From Candidatus Roseilinea sp. (lineage in GTDB: Bacteria; Chloroflexota; Anaerolineae; J036; Brachytrichaceae): 64,000 bases of DNA. The DNA lies in NCBI GenBank assembly GCA_026003755.1, contig BPHV01000001.1, positions 966,393-1,030,392 of the forward strand, read 5' to 3'. Shown piece by piece: positions 1-8,190 of this stretch. The notes under the pieces were generated by a model, which saw nothing but the letters and a program-made list of their open reading frames with translations, had not been told where the DNA came from and did no database searches. How positions within the stretch are numbered: the stretch's first letter is position 1; each line of letters starts with the position of its first letter. The position numbers and the translations under genes were made by a program.

Positions 1-399
1 GTAACTGGTCGCGGGGAGATTGGCGACGAGTTCGCGGGTGCGCATCGGGCCGCCGGCGCGTCGCACGATCTCGTCGCACTGCGCCGCGGTGCGCTGATCG
101 TTCCACAAGATGGCCGGCCGCAGCACGTTGCCCGCGCGGTCAAGCAGGGTCAGCCCGTGCATCTGGCCGCTCAGGCCGATGCTGCGCACATCATGCCCCG
201 AAGCGCCGGCCTTCGCCAGCACCTGGCGAATTGCCTCGCTCGTTCCGCGCCACCAGTCAGCGGGGTCTTGTTCACTCCACAGCGGTCGGGGGGTGTAAAG
301 CGGATATTCCACCGTCGCGCTGGCCAGCGTCTCGCCGTTTTCGTTGATGAGCAATGCTTTGACGGCAGTGGTGCCGAGGTCAATGCCAAGCAGTGTCAT
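1..399 (-). CDS. xylB: xylulokinase-type FGGY sugar kinase (N-terminal part, runs off window)
   Basis: The reading frame starts at an ATG at 399 and is open to base 1, giving the first 133 residues of a protein that continues outside the window. It opens with the FGGY/actin-fold phosphate-1 motif GIDLGTTAVKALLI. It then shows the xylulokinase-like stretches SGQMHGLTLLD (about residues 98-108) and LRPAILWNDQRT, which line the sugar site in XylB. Predicted role: ATP-dependent phosphorylation of D-xylulose or a similar ketose in the cytoplasm. It lies downstream of the E1/E2 dehydrogenase genes and the SorC-type regulator on the same strand, 148 bases after the E2 stop, so it may be co-regulated with them. 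FGGY specificity (xylulose or another ketose) cannot be fixed from the N-terminus alone. Confidence 0.85.
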   Translation of the reverse strand, partial: MTLLGIDLGTTAVKALLINENGETLASATVEYPLYTPRPLWSEQDPADWWRGTSEAIRQVLAKAGASGHDVRSIGLSGQMHGLTLLDRAGNVLRPAILWNDQRTAAQCDEIVRRAGGPMRTRELVANLPATSY

Positions 400-547
400 G
401 GTATGTCGCTCCCTGAGCGGGGATTCTAGCCCCGCTTTAACCTGGGCGAGACGCCAAAGCGAGAGCGCGCCAGGTCGCAGCGGGCAGGCGTGGTGTGCGC
501 CCCCTTGGGAGGTGCAACCGTGATTGCGCAATCGCCGGTTATTGCGC

Positions 548-1930
548 TCACAATAGCAAGCCGGGCCGCTCCAGCCCGCGCTGCAAGTCGCTCAGAAAGC
601 GACCGACCTGCGCGCCGTCCACGATGCGATGATCGGCGCTCACGGTCAGCGTGGCGACCGGCGCAACCCGCGGCTGATCATGTTCATCCACGATCATGCG
701 CTTGCCGGCGCGCCCCACGGCCAGGATGGCCGCCTGCGGCGGATTGACGATGGCCGTGAAGCGGTCCACGGCGAACATGCCCAGGTTGGACAGCGTGAAC
801 GTGCCGCCCTGCACATCGGCCAGTTGCAGTTGGCCGGCGCGCCCACGCGCCGTCAGCTCATTCAGTCGGGCGGCGATCTCGATCAGGCGCAGTCGGTCGG
901 CGTGATGGATCACCGGCACGATCAGCCCCTCGTCGAGCGCGACTGCGACGCCGATGTTCACATCGCCCCACTCGACGATGGACTCGTTCTCGAAGCCGGC
1001 GTTCAAGGCCGGGTTGCGCTGCAACGCCCAGGCGCACACCTTCACCAGCAGCGCGGTGAGGGTGAGCTTGGGTTGCCCCTCAGCTTGCGTCGCGCGCCAA
1101 TCCTCCACGACGGCCAGCGCGCGCGCCATGTTCACGTCGGCGCTCAAGTTGAATTGCGGCGCTTCGCGCGTGCTCTGGCTCATGCGCTGCGCGATCGTGC
1201 GACGCATCCCGGTCAGCGGTAGCACGCGGCGCACGGCCGGGCTGTGAGTTGCAGGTTGCGAGCTATGAGCTGTGAGCCGTACGTCATGAGCTACGAACTG
1301 CGCATCCGCACTGGCGCGTTGCATGCCTGATTCGCGTTGTGCCGCGGCAGCACGTTCCACATCAGACGACTGGATGCGACCGCTCGGCCCGCTTCCACTC
1401 ACCTGGCGCAGGTCCACGTTCAGTTCGCGCGCCAGCCGGCGCGCAGCAGGCACGGCAGCCGGCTTCGCCTCATCCACACCACGGCGCTCACGCTGGGCCA
1501 GAAACGTCTCCACGTCCTGCCGCGTGATTTGCCCATCGCGCCCTGTGCCGACGACTTGGCTGAGATCAATCCCGTGTTCCTCGGCCAACTTTTGCGCAAT
1601 CGGCGTCGCGCGGCGTTCACTTGGCGTTTTGCGCCCTATATCTTGCGTAGGATCGTGCACCACCGGCGTTGCAGACGAAGGCACGGCCTCTCCTTGGACG
1701 GCAATGTAGGCGATGGGCCGACCGATCGGCACGCTGGCACCGGCCTCAGCCAGGATAGAGTCAAGGATGCCATCGGCCGGCGACTCGACTTCCATCGTAA
1801 TCTTGTCGGTCTCCACTTCCAGCACAGCCTCGCCCTTAGCCACCGGCTCGCCGACGCGCTTCAGCCAGCGAGCGATGGTCCCGCTTTCCTGGGCCATCTC
1901 GAACTTGGGCATGATGATCGGCGTGGGCAT
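548..1930 (-). CDS. pdhC: dihydrolipoamide acyltransferase E2 of a 2-oxoacid/acetoin dehydrogenase complex
   Basis: 460 residues in classic E2 order. The lipoyl domain is residues 1-80 with the lipoyl-lysine motif ETDKITME (Lys43). Two peripheral-subunit-binding domains follow (about 105-145 and 160-200, each with a G-G/S-G-R/D-G-R/Q-I core), then the catalytic acyltransferase domain with DHRIVDGAQV near the C-terminus. Most bacterial E2s have one such binding domain, so the tandem pair is unusual. It transfers the acyl group from lipoamide to CoA. The ATG at 1930 has a GGAGG six bases upstream. It follows the fused E1 gene by 18 bases. No E3 (lipoamide dehydrogenase) is seen in the window. 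The linker before the catalytic domain (about residues 205-230) is encoded by a low-complexity repeat listed separately. Acetyl-, acetoin- or branched-chain specificity is not resolved. Confidence 0.88.
   Translation of the reverse strand: MPTPIIMPKFEMAQESGTIARWLKRVGEPVAKGEAVLEVETDKITMEVESPADGILDSILAEAGASVPIGRPIAYIAVQGEAVPSSATPVVHDPTQDIGRKTPSERRATPIAQKLAEEHGIDLSQVVGTGRDGQITRQDVETFLAQRERRGVDEAKPAAVPAARRLARELNVDLRQVSGSGPSGRIQSSDVERAAAAQRESGMQRASADAQFVAHDVRLTAHSSQPATHSPAVRRVLPLTGMRRTIAQRMSQSTREAPQFNLSADVNMARALAVVEDWRATQAEGQPKLTLTALLVKVCAWALQRNPALNAGFENESIVEWGDVNIGVAVALDEGLIVPVIHHADRLRLIEIAARLNELTARGRAGQLQLADVQGGTFTLSNLGMFAVDRFTAIVNPPQAAILAVGRAGKRMIVDEHDQPRVAPVATLTVSADHRIVDGAQVGRFLSDLQRGLERPGLLL
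1241..1312. repeat. degenerate short-word repeat inside the E2 linker
   Basis: Runs of near-identical words (tgagttgc, aggttgc, gagctatgagc, tgtgagc, catgagctac) follow each other in the interdomain linker of the E2 gene. They encode a Ser/His/Thr-rich linker without disrupting the frame. The same kind of word-repeat is seen between genes elsewhere in the window (near 6.5, 8.0, 25.1 and 46.2 kb), so this looks like an intergenic-type repeat that has expanded inside a gene at a tolerant position. Confidence 0.55.
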
Positions 1931-1948
1931 GCGGATCCTCCGGCGGGG

Positions 1949-4069
1949 TCAGACTTGGAGGCGCGCCAGCTTGCGGGCGTGCGCGACGATGTGCTCCGTC
2001 TGTGGCGTGGCGGCGCGCTCCATGGTGCGGTTGTAGGGTATGGGGGTATCAGCGCCGCCCAGGCGGATGATGGGCGCCTCCAAGTAGGCGAAGGCTTCGC
2101 TCTGTGCTACTGCTGCGGCGATCTCGGCGCCATAGCCGCCCAACAGCGGCGCTTCGTGCACGATCAACAGGCGGCCGGTCTTCTTCACCGATTGCACGAT
2201 GGTGTGCAGGTCGTACGGCTTGAGCGTGCGCAGGTCAATCACCTCGCAGTCAATGCCTTCGCCGGCCAATTGCTCGGCAGCCTCCAGGGCGCGATGGGCG
2301 GTCATGCCGGCGCTAACCAGGGTGAGGTGGCGCCCGACGCGCCGGACGGCGGCTTTGCCGATAGGCACAAGGTAAGGTGGTTCAGGCACCGGCCCTGTGA
2401 TCCGATAAGCCAGCTTGGGTTCCACGAAGATGATTGGGTTTTGGTCGGCGATGGACGCCAGCAACAGCCCCTTCATGTCGTAAGGGGTGCTGGGGATCAC
2501 TACCTTGAGGCCGGGCACATTGACGAACCATGACTCCAGGCTCTCGCTGTGTTGCGCGGCGGCGCCGGTGCCGCTGCCGGCCGGCAGGCGGATCACCATC
2601 TGGCACGTCGTGCGCCCGCCGAACATGTAGCGCACTTTGGCGGCCTGCAGCACGATCTGCTCCATGGCCAACGTGACGAAGTCTTGAAACTGGAATTCGG
2701 CGATGGGGATCAGGCCGGTCATGCCGGCGCCGAACGACACCCCGGCGATAGCGTTCTCGCTGATGGGTGTGTCGCGCACGCGATCCGGACCGAAACGGTC
2801 GTAGAGGCCGAGCGTGACGCCGAACGCCCCGCCATACTTGCCGATGTCCTCGCCGATCAAGATGACGTTCGGCGCAGCTTCCATCGCTTGGGTCATCGCC
2901 TCGCGCAACGCTTCGCTGCCGGTCAACTCGCGCGCGCCGGGCGGCGGCTCGCTGCCGGCGTGCCGCGGGAACGTGCGCGTGAACCACGTGGGCAACGGCC
3001 GACCGTCGCACGGCGCCGGCGACTGCAACGTGATGCCGCGGAGGGCGCGGTCGGTGCGGTTGGCCGGCTCTTCGTAATACACCTCATCCAGCAACGCCGC
3101 AGGATCAGGCTCGGGTGAGGCATCGGCGAAGGCCACCGCTTCCTCGATGGCGCGCAGGGCTTCTTGGCGGATGGCATCGGCCTGCTCGCGTCCCAGCAGC
3201 CCGTTCTCGATCAGCCATGCCTCGAAGCGCACGATGGGATCGCGCTCCTGCCACTCCTTGACCTCTTGTTTGGTGCGATACACCTGCTTGTCGCTGCGCG
3301 AGTGGCCCTTGTAGCGATAGGTGAGCACCTCGACGAGCGACGGCCCCTGGCCGGCGCGGGCGCGATCGACGGCGCGCTTCGCCTCGGCGTAGACCGCCAG
3401 CACATCCATGCCGTCCACGCGCACGCCGGGCATGGCATAGGCAGCCGCGCGGTCGGCCACGCGCACCGGAAGTGCCTCGCGCGCGGGCATGCTCATGGCG
3501 TACTGGTTGTTCTCGCACACGAACACCACCGGCAGCTTCCAAATCGAAGCCAGGTTGAGCGTCTCGTGGAAGTTGCCGTTGTTCGCCGCGCCGTCGCCGA
3601 AGAAACACATCACCACGCGACCGGTCTTGAGGAGATGCGCGCTGAGCGCCGCGCCCACCGCGCTGCCCATGCCGCCGGAGACGATGCCGTTGGCGCCCAA
3701 GTTGCCCAGCTCGACATCGGCCATGTGCATGCTGCCACCCAGCCCACGACACACGCCGGTGCGCTTGGCCAGCAGTTCGGCCATCATCTCGCGCACGTCC
3801 TGGCCTTTGGCAATCGCATGGCCATGGCCGCGGTGGGTGCTGGTGATCTGGTCGCGCGGCTCTAGGGCGGCGATGCAGCCCACGGCGGAGGCCTCTTCGC
3901 CGATGTAAAGGTGCATGGTGCCATGGACCTTGCCGGCAAAGTATTGCTGTTCAGCAGCTTCCTCAAAAGCGCGGATGAGGTGCATCTGCCGCAGCATGTC
4001 CAACAGTTTCTCGCGCGGCAAAGGGGCTGCCCCAGCAACCGAACTTCTCGCCGAGCTTGTCGAATGCAT
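1949..4069 (-). CDS. fused E1 alpha-beta subunit of a TPP-dependent 2-oxoacid/acetoin dehydrogenase
   Basis: About 706 residues. The N-terminal half is an E1-alpha/AcoA-type domain with the thiamine-diphosphate motif [12 protein letters not shown]...ENN (about residues 158-188) and an acetoin-dehydrogenase-like [11 protein letters not shown] segment. After a Pro/Gly-rich linker (about 340-375) the C-terminal half is an E1-beta/transketolase pyrimidine-binding domain ([21 protein letters not shown]) ending with a transketolase C-terminal domain. Alpha and beta are usually separate genes, so one polypeptide is a natural fusion. I prefer the ATG at 4069, which has GAGG five bases upstream; an in-frame GTG lies at 4084. 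It decarboxylates a 2-oxoacid (or cleaves acetoin) and acylates the E2 encoded 18 bases downstream. The SorC-type gene upstream suggests substrate-induced expression. Confidence 0.85.
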   Translation of the reverse strand: MHSTSSARSSVAGAAPLPREKLLDMLRQMHLIRAFEEAAEQQYFAGKVHGTMHLYIGEEASAVGCIAALEPRDQITSTHRGHGHAIAKGQDVREMMAELLAKRTGVCRGLGGSMHMADVELGNLGANGIVSGGMGSAVGAALSAHLLKTGRVVMCFFGDGAANNGNFHETLNLASIWKLPVVFVCENNQYAMSMPAREALPVRVADRAAAYAMPGVRVDGMDVLAVYAEAKRAVDRARAGQGPSLVEVLTYRYKGHSRSDKQVYRTKQEVKEWQERDPIVRFEAWLIENGLLGREQADAIRQEALRAIEEAVAFADASPEPDPAALLDEVYYEEPANRTDRALRGITLQSPAPCDGRPLPTWFTRTFPRHAGSEPPPGARELTGSEALREAMTQAMEAAPNVILIGEDIGKYGGAFGVTLGLYDRFGPDRVRDTPISENAIAGVSFGAGMTGLIPIAEFQFQDFVTLAMEQIVLQAAKVRYMFGGRTTCQMVIRLPAGSGTGAAAQHSESLESWFVNVPGLKVVIPSTPYDMKGLLLASIADQNPIIFVEPKLAYRITGPVPEPPYLVPIGKAAVRRVGRHLTLVSAGMTAHRALEAAEQLAGEGIDCEVIDLRTLKPYDLHTIVQSVKKTGRLLIVHEAPLLGGYGAEIAAAVAQSEAFAYLEAPIIRLGGADTPIPYNRTMERAATPQTEHIVAHARKLARLQV

Positions 4070-4122
4070 CACAGCCTCGCTCACCTGGCCATACGGAACG
4101 GATTTCAGCTAAAACGGCGCGC

Positions 4123-5100
4123 TCAGGCCGATTCGGCCAACCGCAGCACAGCCGCCGCAGTCGCCTCGTCGGTCACCCATGCGTTCACCAAGCCGCTGCG
4201 CAGCGCGCCGAGCACGGGGCGCGTCTTCGCCTGGCCACACGCCACACCCAACCGCACGGGAATGCGCATGAGCATCGCAGCATCCACGCTCATCACGCGC
4301 TTGCCGATCGGCAGGTTGAGGATGCGCCCCTGCGCATCGAAGGGAATTGCGCATACGTCGCCCACCGCGCCGGCATGACGCTGCATCTCCAACGATTGGC
4401 GCGGCTTGAGGAAGCCGGCGCGCACCAGCGCCGAGTGCTCAGGCTCCACCGAACCGATCCCGACCAGCGCGAGTTGCGCGCGCCGGATCTGGGCGAACAC
4501 TTCGCGAATGCGCTCGTCGCGCATCAGGCCGTTACGGGTTTGTTCGTCGCTGGTGAGCAGCGGCGCCGGCAGCGTGGCATAGGTGGCGTTGAAGGCGCGC
4601 GCGATCCGGCGGGCGAGATCGGCGCCGTCCAATTCGGGCATGCGCGTGCCTAGCGAGCCGATCATCTGTACGACATGAACCCGGCTTCTGGGTTGCGGAC
4701 GCAGCGCGTCCGTCACGGCCAGCAAGGCACTCCCCCACGATACGCCGATAGTCATGCCGTCTCGCACCAGATCGGCCAGCAGGCTGGCAGCCAACGCGCC
4801 GACCTTGCGCAGCGTCTCTGCCTCGTTGAGAGGGCGATCCTCCATCACGCGCACATGCACCAGATCGAACTGCGATTGAAGAGCGTACTCCAGTGGCGTC
4901 GAGCGGCGCAGCGGATGGTGGATGCGAATCTCGACCACGCCCTGGTCGCGCGCTTCGGTGAGCAGCCGCGAGATCATCGAGCGCGAGTAGCTCGTCCGCG
5001 CGGCGATCTGCGCCTGGTTCAGCCCGCGAATGAAATACAGCTCGGCGATCTGCGCGAGCATTTCGAGCCGCTCGTCAGAGACATGGTTCGTCGTGGCCAT
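4123..5100 (-). CDS. SorC/DeoR-family sugar-responsive transcriptional regulator
   Basis: 325 residues from the ATG at 5100; an in-frame start at 5127 exists but adds an unlikely tail. The N-terminal helix-turn-helix (about 10-55: LNQAQIAARTSYSRSMISRLLTEAR) is SorC-like. The rest is a sugar-phosphate-binding domain of the SorC C-terminal family, with GVSWGSALLAV in the NagB-like Rossmann fold. Such regulators bind phosphorylated sugars or related metabolites and normally repress adjacent catabolic operons. It sits between the E1-E2-xylulokinase genes (same strand, 53 bases upstream of the E1 start) and the divergent sugar-acid genes. A three-part inverted-repeat operator lies upstream at 5154-5184, so autoregulation and control of both arms is likely. 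The inducer is unknown. Confidence 0.82.
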   Translation of the reverse strand: MATTNHVSDERLEMLAQIAELYFIRGLNQAQIAARTSYSRSMISRLLTEARDQGVVEIRIHHPLRRSTPLEYALQSQFDLVHVRVMEDRPLNEAETLRKVGALAASLLADLVRDGMTIGVSWGSALLAVTDALRPQPRSRVHVVQMIGSLGTRMPELDGADLARRIARAFNATYATLPAPLLTSDEQTRNGLMRDERIREVFAQIRRAQLALVGIGSVEPEHSALVRAGFLKPRQSLEMQRHAGAVGDVCAIPFDAQGRILNLPIGKRVMSVDAAMLMRIPVRLGVACGQAKTRPVLGALRSGLVNAWVTDEATAAAVLRLAESA

Positions 5101-5153
5101 GGCGCTTGCTGAAGCCAAGAGGAGCATAGCGATGATCCCGGCCCTTTGTCAAG

Positions 5154-5184
5154 CAAATGTGAATAGGATTCACAAATGTGAATC
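5154..5184. promoter_or_regulatory. three-half-site operator between divergent SorC and dehydratase genes
   Basis: The words GTGAAT (5159-5164), ATTCAC (5168-5173) and GTGAAT (5178-5183) alternate, forming two overlapping perfect 6-bp inverted repeats with spacers of 3 and 4 bases. The 11-mer CAAATGTGAAT is also directly repeated 19 bases apart (5154 and 5173). It is about 54 bases upstream of the regulator start and 106 upstream of the divergent gene, which is the expected place for a tetrameric SorC-family repressor site. Confidence 0.65.
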
Positions 5185-5277
5185 GCGCACGGCGTTGTCA
5201 ACCGGATTTCTGAGGCGAGATCGAGCGAGGCGCGCGCCACACACGGAGCACCTTTCGCACACTTGCCCCACCGCTCA

Positions 5278-5283
5278 TATACT
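5278..5283 (+). promoter_or_regulatory. -10 element (TATACT), transcript probably leaderless
   Basis: TATACT ends six bases before the ATG at 5290, so transcription starting at the usual 6-7 bases downstream would begin on the start codon itself. No Shine-Dalgarno sequence is present. No good -35 box is visible, which fits activation or a weak promoter. Confidence 0.4.
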
Positions 5284-5289
5284 TTGCAC

Positions 5290-6456
5290 ATGCACATCGC
5301 AGACGTCACGGCGACCTGGCTGCATTGTCCGATTCCTCCGGAGCAGCAACATGTCTCCGACTTCGGACGCATCGCCTCATTCGACATGACGCTTGTCACC
5401 GTCGCCACCGATGACGGCCTGATCGGCTACGGCGAGGCCAAGGCCGGCGTGGGCAGCGCAGCAGTATGCGCCTCCCTGGTCACGTGCGTTCGCGAAGAGC
5501 TGCGCCCACTGCTCATCGGCCAGGACCCGCGCGAGATCAACCGGCTATGGGAGCGCATGTACAACGGGGTGCGCGATCACTACGCGCTGACGCGCGGGCG
5601 GGCTTTCCCCATCCTCGGCCGGCGCGGGCTGACCATCGCCGCCATGAGCGGCGTGGACATGGCGCTGTGGGACTTAAATGGGAAGCTGCTGAACTGCCCG
5701 GTTGTTCAGTTGCTCGGCGGCGCATGCCGCGACGCCCTGCCGGCCTATGCCAGCGGCGGCTGGGCCGCTGTGGACGGCATCGGCCAACAGTTGCTCGGCT
5801 ACGTGAACAAGGGCTTCCAGGCAGTGAAGATGCGCGTGGGCGTGATGGACGGCGACGTGGACACCAGCGTCGCGCGGGTGCAGGCCGCGCGCCGGGCGCT
5901 CGGCCCCAAGATCAAGCTGATGGCCGACGCGCACGGCACTTATAGCGTGCCGGAAGCAAAACGCTTTTGCGACGGCGTAGCCGATTGCGATTTGTTTTGG
6001 TTTGAGGAGCCGGTGAACGCCGACGACCGCGACGGCGCCGCCGAAGTGCGCGCGCACGCGCAGATGCCCATCGCTGCCGGCGAGAGCGAGTTCACCCGCT
6101 TCGACTTCCGCGATCTGATCCAGCGCCGCGCCGTGGACGTGCTGCAACCCGACCTGGCCATCTGCGGCGGCATCACCGAGGGCCGGCGCATTGCCGCGCT
6201 GGCCGAAGCACACCAACTCGCGCTCGCACCGCACTTGTGGGGGTCGGCGCTATCGTTCGCCGCCGGATTGCACTTGGCATTTGCCAGCCCGAGCGCCATC
6301 ATCCTTGAATATTCGCTCGGCGCAAATCCACTGTTGCGCGAGCTGCCGGAAGAGCAGATCGAGGTTCACGACGGCATGATCGCTGCACCGGTTCGGCCCG
6401 GCTTGGGTGTGACACCGCGCCAAGCATTTGTCGAGCGATATGCAGTGAAGGCGTAA
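5290..6456 (+). CDS. mandelate racemase/muconate lactonizing enzyme family protein (sugar-acid dehydratase-like)
   Basis: 388 residues of the enolase superfamily. An N-terminal alpha+beta capping domain (1-125) is followed by a modified TIM barrel. Visible catalytic elements are KMRVG on barrel strand 2 (a KxR variant of the KxK motif), the metal ligands Asp in LMADAHG, Glu in WFEEPV and Glu in AAGESE, and the barrel-strand-7 His in APHLWGS. Members abstract a proton alpha to a carboxylate and act as sugar-acid dehydratases or epimerases. It starts the plus-strand arm, divergent from the SorC-type regulator, with a VOC protein, a 2-hydroxyacid dehydrogenase and a TIM-barrel isomerase downstream. 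I chose the ATG at 5290 because the family starts here and a -10 box is placed for it. The exact substrate is not predictable. Confidence 0.82.
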   Translation: MHIADVTATWLHCPIPPEQQHVSDFGRIASFDMTLVTVATDDGLIGYGEAKAGVGSAAVCASLVTCVREELRPLLIGQDPREINRLWERMYNGVRDHYALTRGRAFPILGRRGLTIAAMSGVDMALWDLNGKLLNCPVVQLLGGACRDALPAYASGGWAAVDGIGQQLLGYVNKGFQAVKMRVGVMDGDVDTSVARVQAARRALGPKIKLMADAHGTYSVPEAKRFCDGVADCDLFWFEEPVNADDRDGAAEVRAHAQMPIAAGESEFTRFDFRDLIQRRAVDVLQPDLAICGGITEGRRIAALAEAHQLALAPHLWGSALSFAAGLHLAFASPSAIILEYSLGANPLLRELPEEQIEVHDGMIAAPVRPGLGVTPRQAFVERYAVKA

Positions 6457-6476
6457 CGGAGGAAGATCGGGGATTG

Positions 6477-6530
6477 CGCTTAGGCGTTGCGCCTTGCGTT
6501 TTACGTCCTACGTATTACAACTGTCAAAAC
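6477..6530. repeat. intergenic degenerate word repeat
   Basis: The spacer between the dehydratase and VOC genes is built from related words (ttgcgct, ttgcgcc, ttgcgttt, tacgtcc, tacgtatt). It resembles the ttacgttt-type low-complexity spacers I associate with Chloroflexota genomes. It has no coding pattern. Confidence 0.45.
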
Positions 6531-6563
6531 TCGTACTGGCACGCGCCACCCCACAGGAGCAAT

Positions 6564-7067
6564 ATGAAAGTCGAACAAATCCATCATGTGACGGTCATCG
6601 TGGACGACCTGGAGAAGGCCTGCGCCTTCTACGAAGAGGTGCTCGGGCTGGAGCCGGTCAACATGGTGCCGCTCGACTTCCCGGCGCAGTTCTACAAAAT
6701 CGGCGAACGCCAGCAGTTGCATGTGACCGAATGGGACGACGTGCACTCATTCCGCGGCCACGTGTGCCTGCAGGTGGACGAGTTCATGCCGATCTTTCGC
6801 AAGGCCAAGGCCCTGGGCATCATTGACACCGGCCCCTGGGGCAAGACGCGCATGCTGCCCGATGGCGCGATGCAGATGTTCCTGCGCGACCCCGCCGGCA
6901 ACCTGATCGAGATCTCATGCAAGCCGGGCACACCGGTGGACGCCGACGTGTTCGCCGATCCGCAGGTCGAGCCAGAGCGCGGCGTGTTCGTCAGCGGGCG
7001 CAATGACCCGCGCGGTCGCCGACGGGCCAAGACGTTCGCCGAGGCAGAAGAAGTGAATGCGAACTAG
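6564..7067 (+). CDS. VOC-superfamily (glyoxalase/dioxygenase-fold) protein
   Basis: 167 residues, the size of a single-module VOC protein with two beta-alpha-beta-beta-beta motifs. The first opens with IHHVTVIVDDLEKACAFYEEVLGL, giving the first metal-ligand His. The second carries FLRDPAGNLIEISC, with a Glu metal ligand. It is likely a metal-dependent isomerase, epimerase or lyase for a small oxygenated substrate made by the preceding enolase-superfamily enzyme. The ATG at 6564 has AGGAG four bases upstream; longer upstream starts would read through repeat sequence. It lies 107 bases after the dehydratase stop and 27 bases before the dehydrogenase start, so it is probably in the same operon. 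The C-terminal about 25 residues are basic and outside the fold. Confidence 0.75.
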   Translation: MKVEQIHHVTVIVDDLEKACAFYEEVLGLEPVNMVPLDFPAQFYKIGERQQLHVTEWDDVHSFRGHVCLQVDEFMPIFRKAKALGIIDTGPWGKTRMLPDGAMQMFLRDPAGNLIEISCKPGTPVDADVFADPQVEPERGVFVSGRNDPRGRRRAKTFAEAEEVNAN

Positions 7068-7094
7068 CCGGTCGCCGGCCGTTGATGCGCGGGC

Positions 7095-8030
7095 ATGTCC
7101 ATCCTACTCCTGGAGACGCTCCACCCCGATGCCGAGGCGCTGCTGGCGCAGCACGATCGGGTGATCCTGGCAGGCGACGAGGCGCACGCGTTGCAGGTTG
7201 CGCAGCAGGATGGGGTGACAGCCATCCTCACCCGCGGCAAGGGCCGGATCACCCGCGCGCTGATGCGGGCCTGCGGCGCGAGTCTGAAGGCCGTCTCGCG
7301 CGCCGGCGCCGGCTTGGACACGGTGGACCTCGGCGCGGCGAAGGAGCTGGGCGTCGCCGTGATTTTTGCGCCCGGCTTGAACGCCCAGACCACTGCCGAG
7401 CACGCGATCATGCTGATGCTGATGGCCGCGCGCAAGGCGGCATTTTTGGACGCACAAGTCAAGGCCGGCAATTGGGCCGTTCGCCACGACTACGTCGGCA
7501 TCGAGTTGAACGGCAAAACGCTGGGCGTGGTGGGGTTGGGCAACATCGGCGTGCGCGTCGCATTAATCGGGCAAGCGTTCGGGATGCAAGTGATCTATTG
7601 GAGCCGCCAGAAGCGCGACGCGCGCTTCGCCTATCGCGCGCTGGACGATCTGCTACGCGAAGCCGACGTGATCAGCCTTCACATCGCGCTGAGCGAGGAG
7701 ACGCGAGGCTTGATCGGCGCGCGTGAGCTGGCGCTGATGAAGCCCGGCGCGATTCTCGTCAACACCGCGCGCGGCGCGCTGATTGACCAGGGCGCGCTGA
7801 CCCAGGCGCTGTGCGAAGGCCGGCTCGGTGCATTCGCCGCCGACGTGCTGACGCAACAGCCGCCGGCATCCGACGATCCGCTGCTGCGCTGCGAGCGGGT
7901 CACGCTTACGCCGCACGTGGCCGGCCTGACCGACCGCACCTACCGCGAGGTATGCCTGTTCTGTGCACGGAATGTGCTGGCCGTGCTGCAGGGCCAGCCG
8001 CCCGATGCACGCAGTCTGTATTCAGGATGA
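7095..8030 (+). CDS. D-isomer-specific 2-hydroxyacid dehydrogenase (phosphoglycerate dehydrogenase-like)
   Basis: 311 residues. The NAD-binding Rossmann motif is GVVGLGNIGVRV (about 140-151). The conserved Arg region NTARGALIDQ and the catalytic His in TPHVAG near the C-terminus are present. It lacks the C-terminal ACT domain of serine-pathway SerA, so a catabolic 2-hydroxyacid or 2-ketoacid reductase role is more likely. The signature helix is short and compact, as in GyaR/hydroxypyruvate reductase-type members. It lies in the plus-strand arm after the VOC protein, so it probably reduces or oxidises an intermediate made by the dehydratase. Substrate uncertain. Confidence 0.82.
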   Translation: MSILLLETLHPDAEALLAQHDRVILAGDEAHALQVAQQDGVTAILTRGKGRITRALMRACGASLKAVSRAGAGLDTVDLGAAKELGVAVIFAPGLNAQTTAEHAIMLMLMAARKAAFLDAQVKAGNWAVRHDYVGIELNGKTLGVVGLGNIGVRVALIGQAFGMQVIYWSRQKRDARFAYRALDDLLREADVISLHIALSEETRGLIGARELALMKPGAILVNTARGALIDQGALTQALCEGRLGAFAADVLTQQPPASDDPLLRCERVTLTPHVAGLTDRTYREVCLFCARNVLAVLQGQPPDARSLYSG

Positions 8031-8033
8031 ACC

Positions 8034-8075
8034 GTGTCGCGTCTTGCGTGTCGCACGTGTGCTGGTGTCGTGTAC
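8034..8075. repeat. intergenic word repeat sharing a 13-mer with 46215-46227
   Basis: Related words (gtgtcgc, gtcttgc, gtgtcgc, acgtgtg, ggtgtcg) fill the spacer before the TIM-barrel isomerase gene. The 13-mer TGTCGCGTCTTGC at 8035-8047 recurs exactly at 46215-46227, also in a spacer. Confidence 0.45.
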
Positions 8076-8190
8076 CAATTGGCGCGTGATGAGCCGCGCA
8101 GGGGCGCTAGACATCGGGCGCGTGATACACGGCGCGATCACGCCATACGCGATGCGGAAACACAACAATCAAACCGGAGGATACACTACC

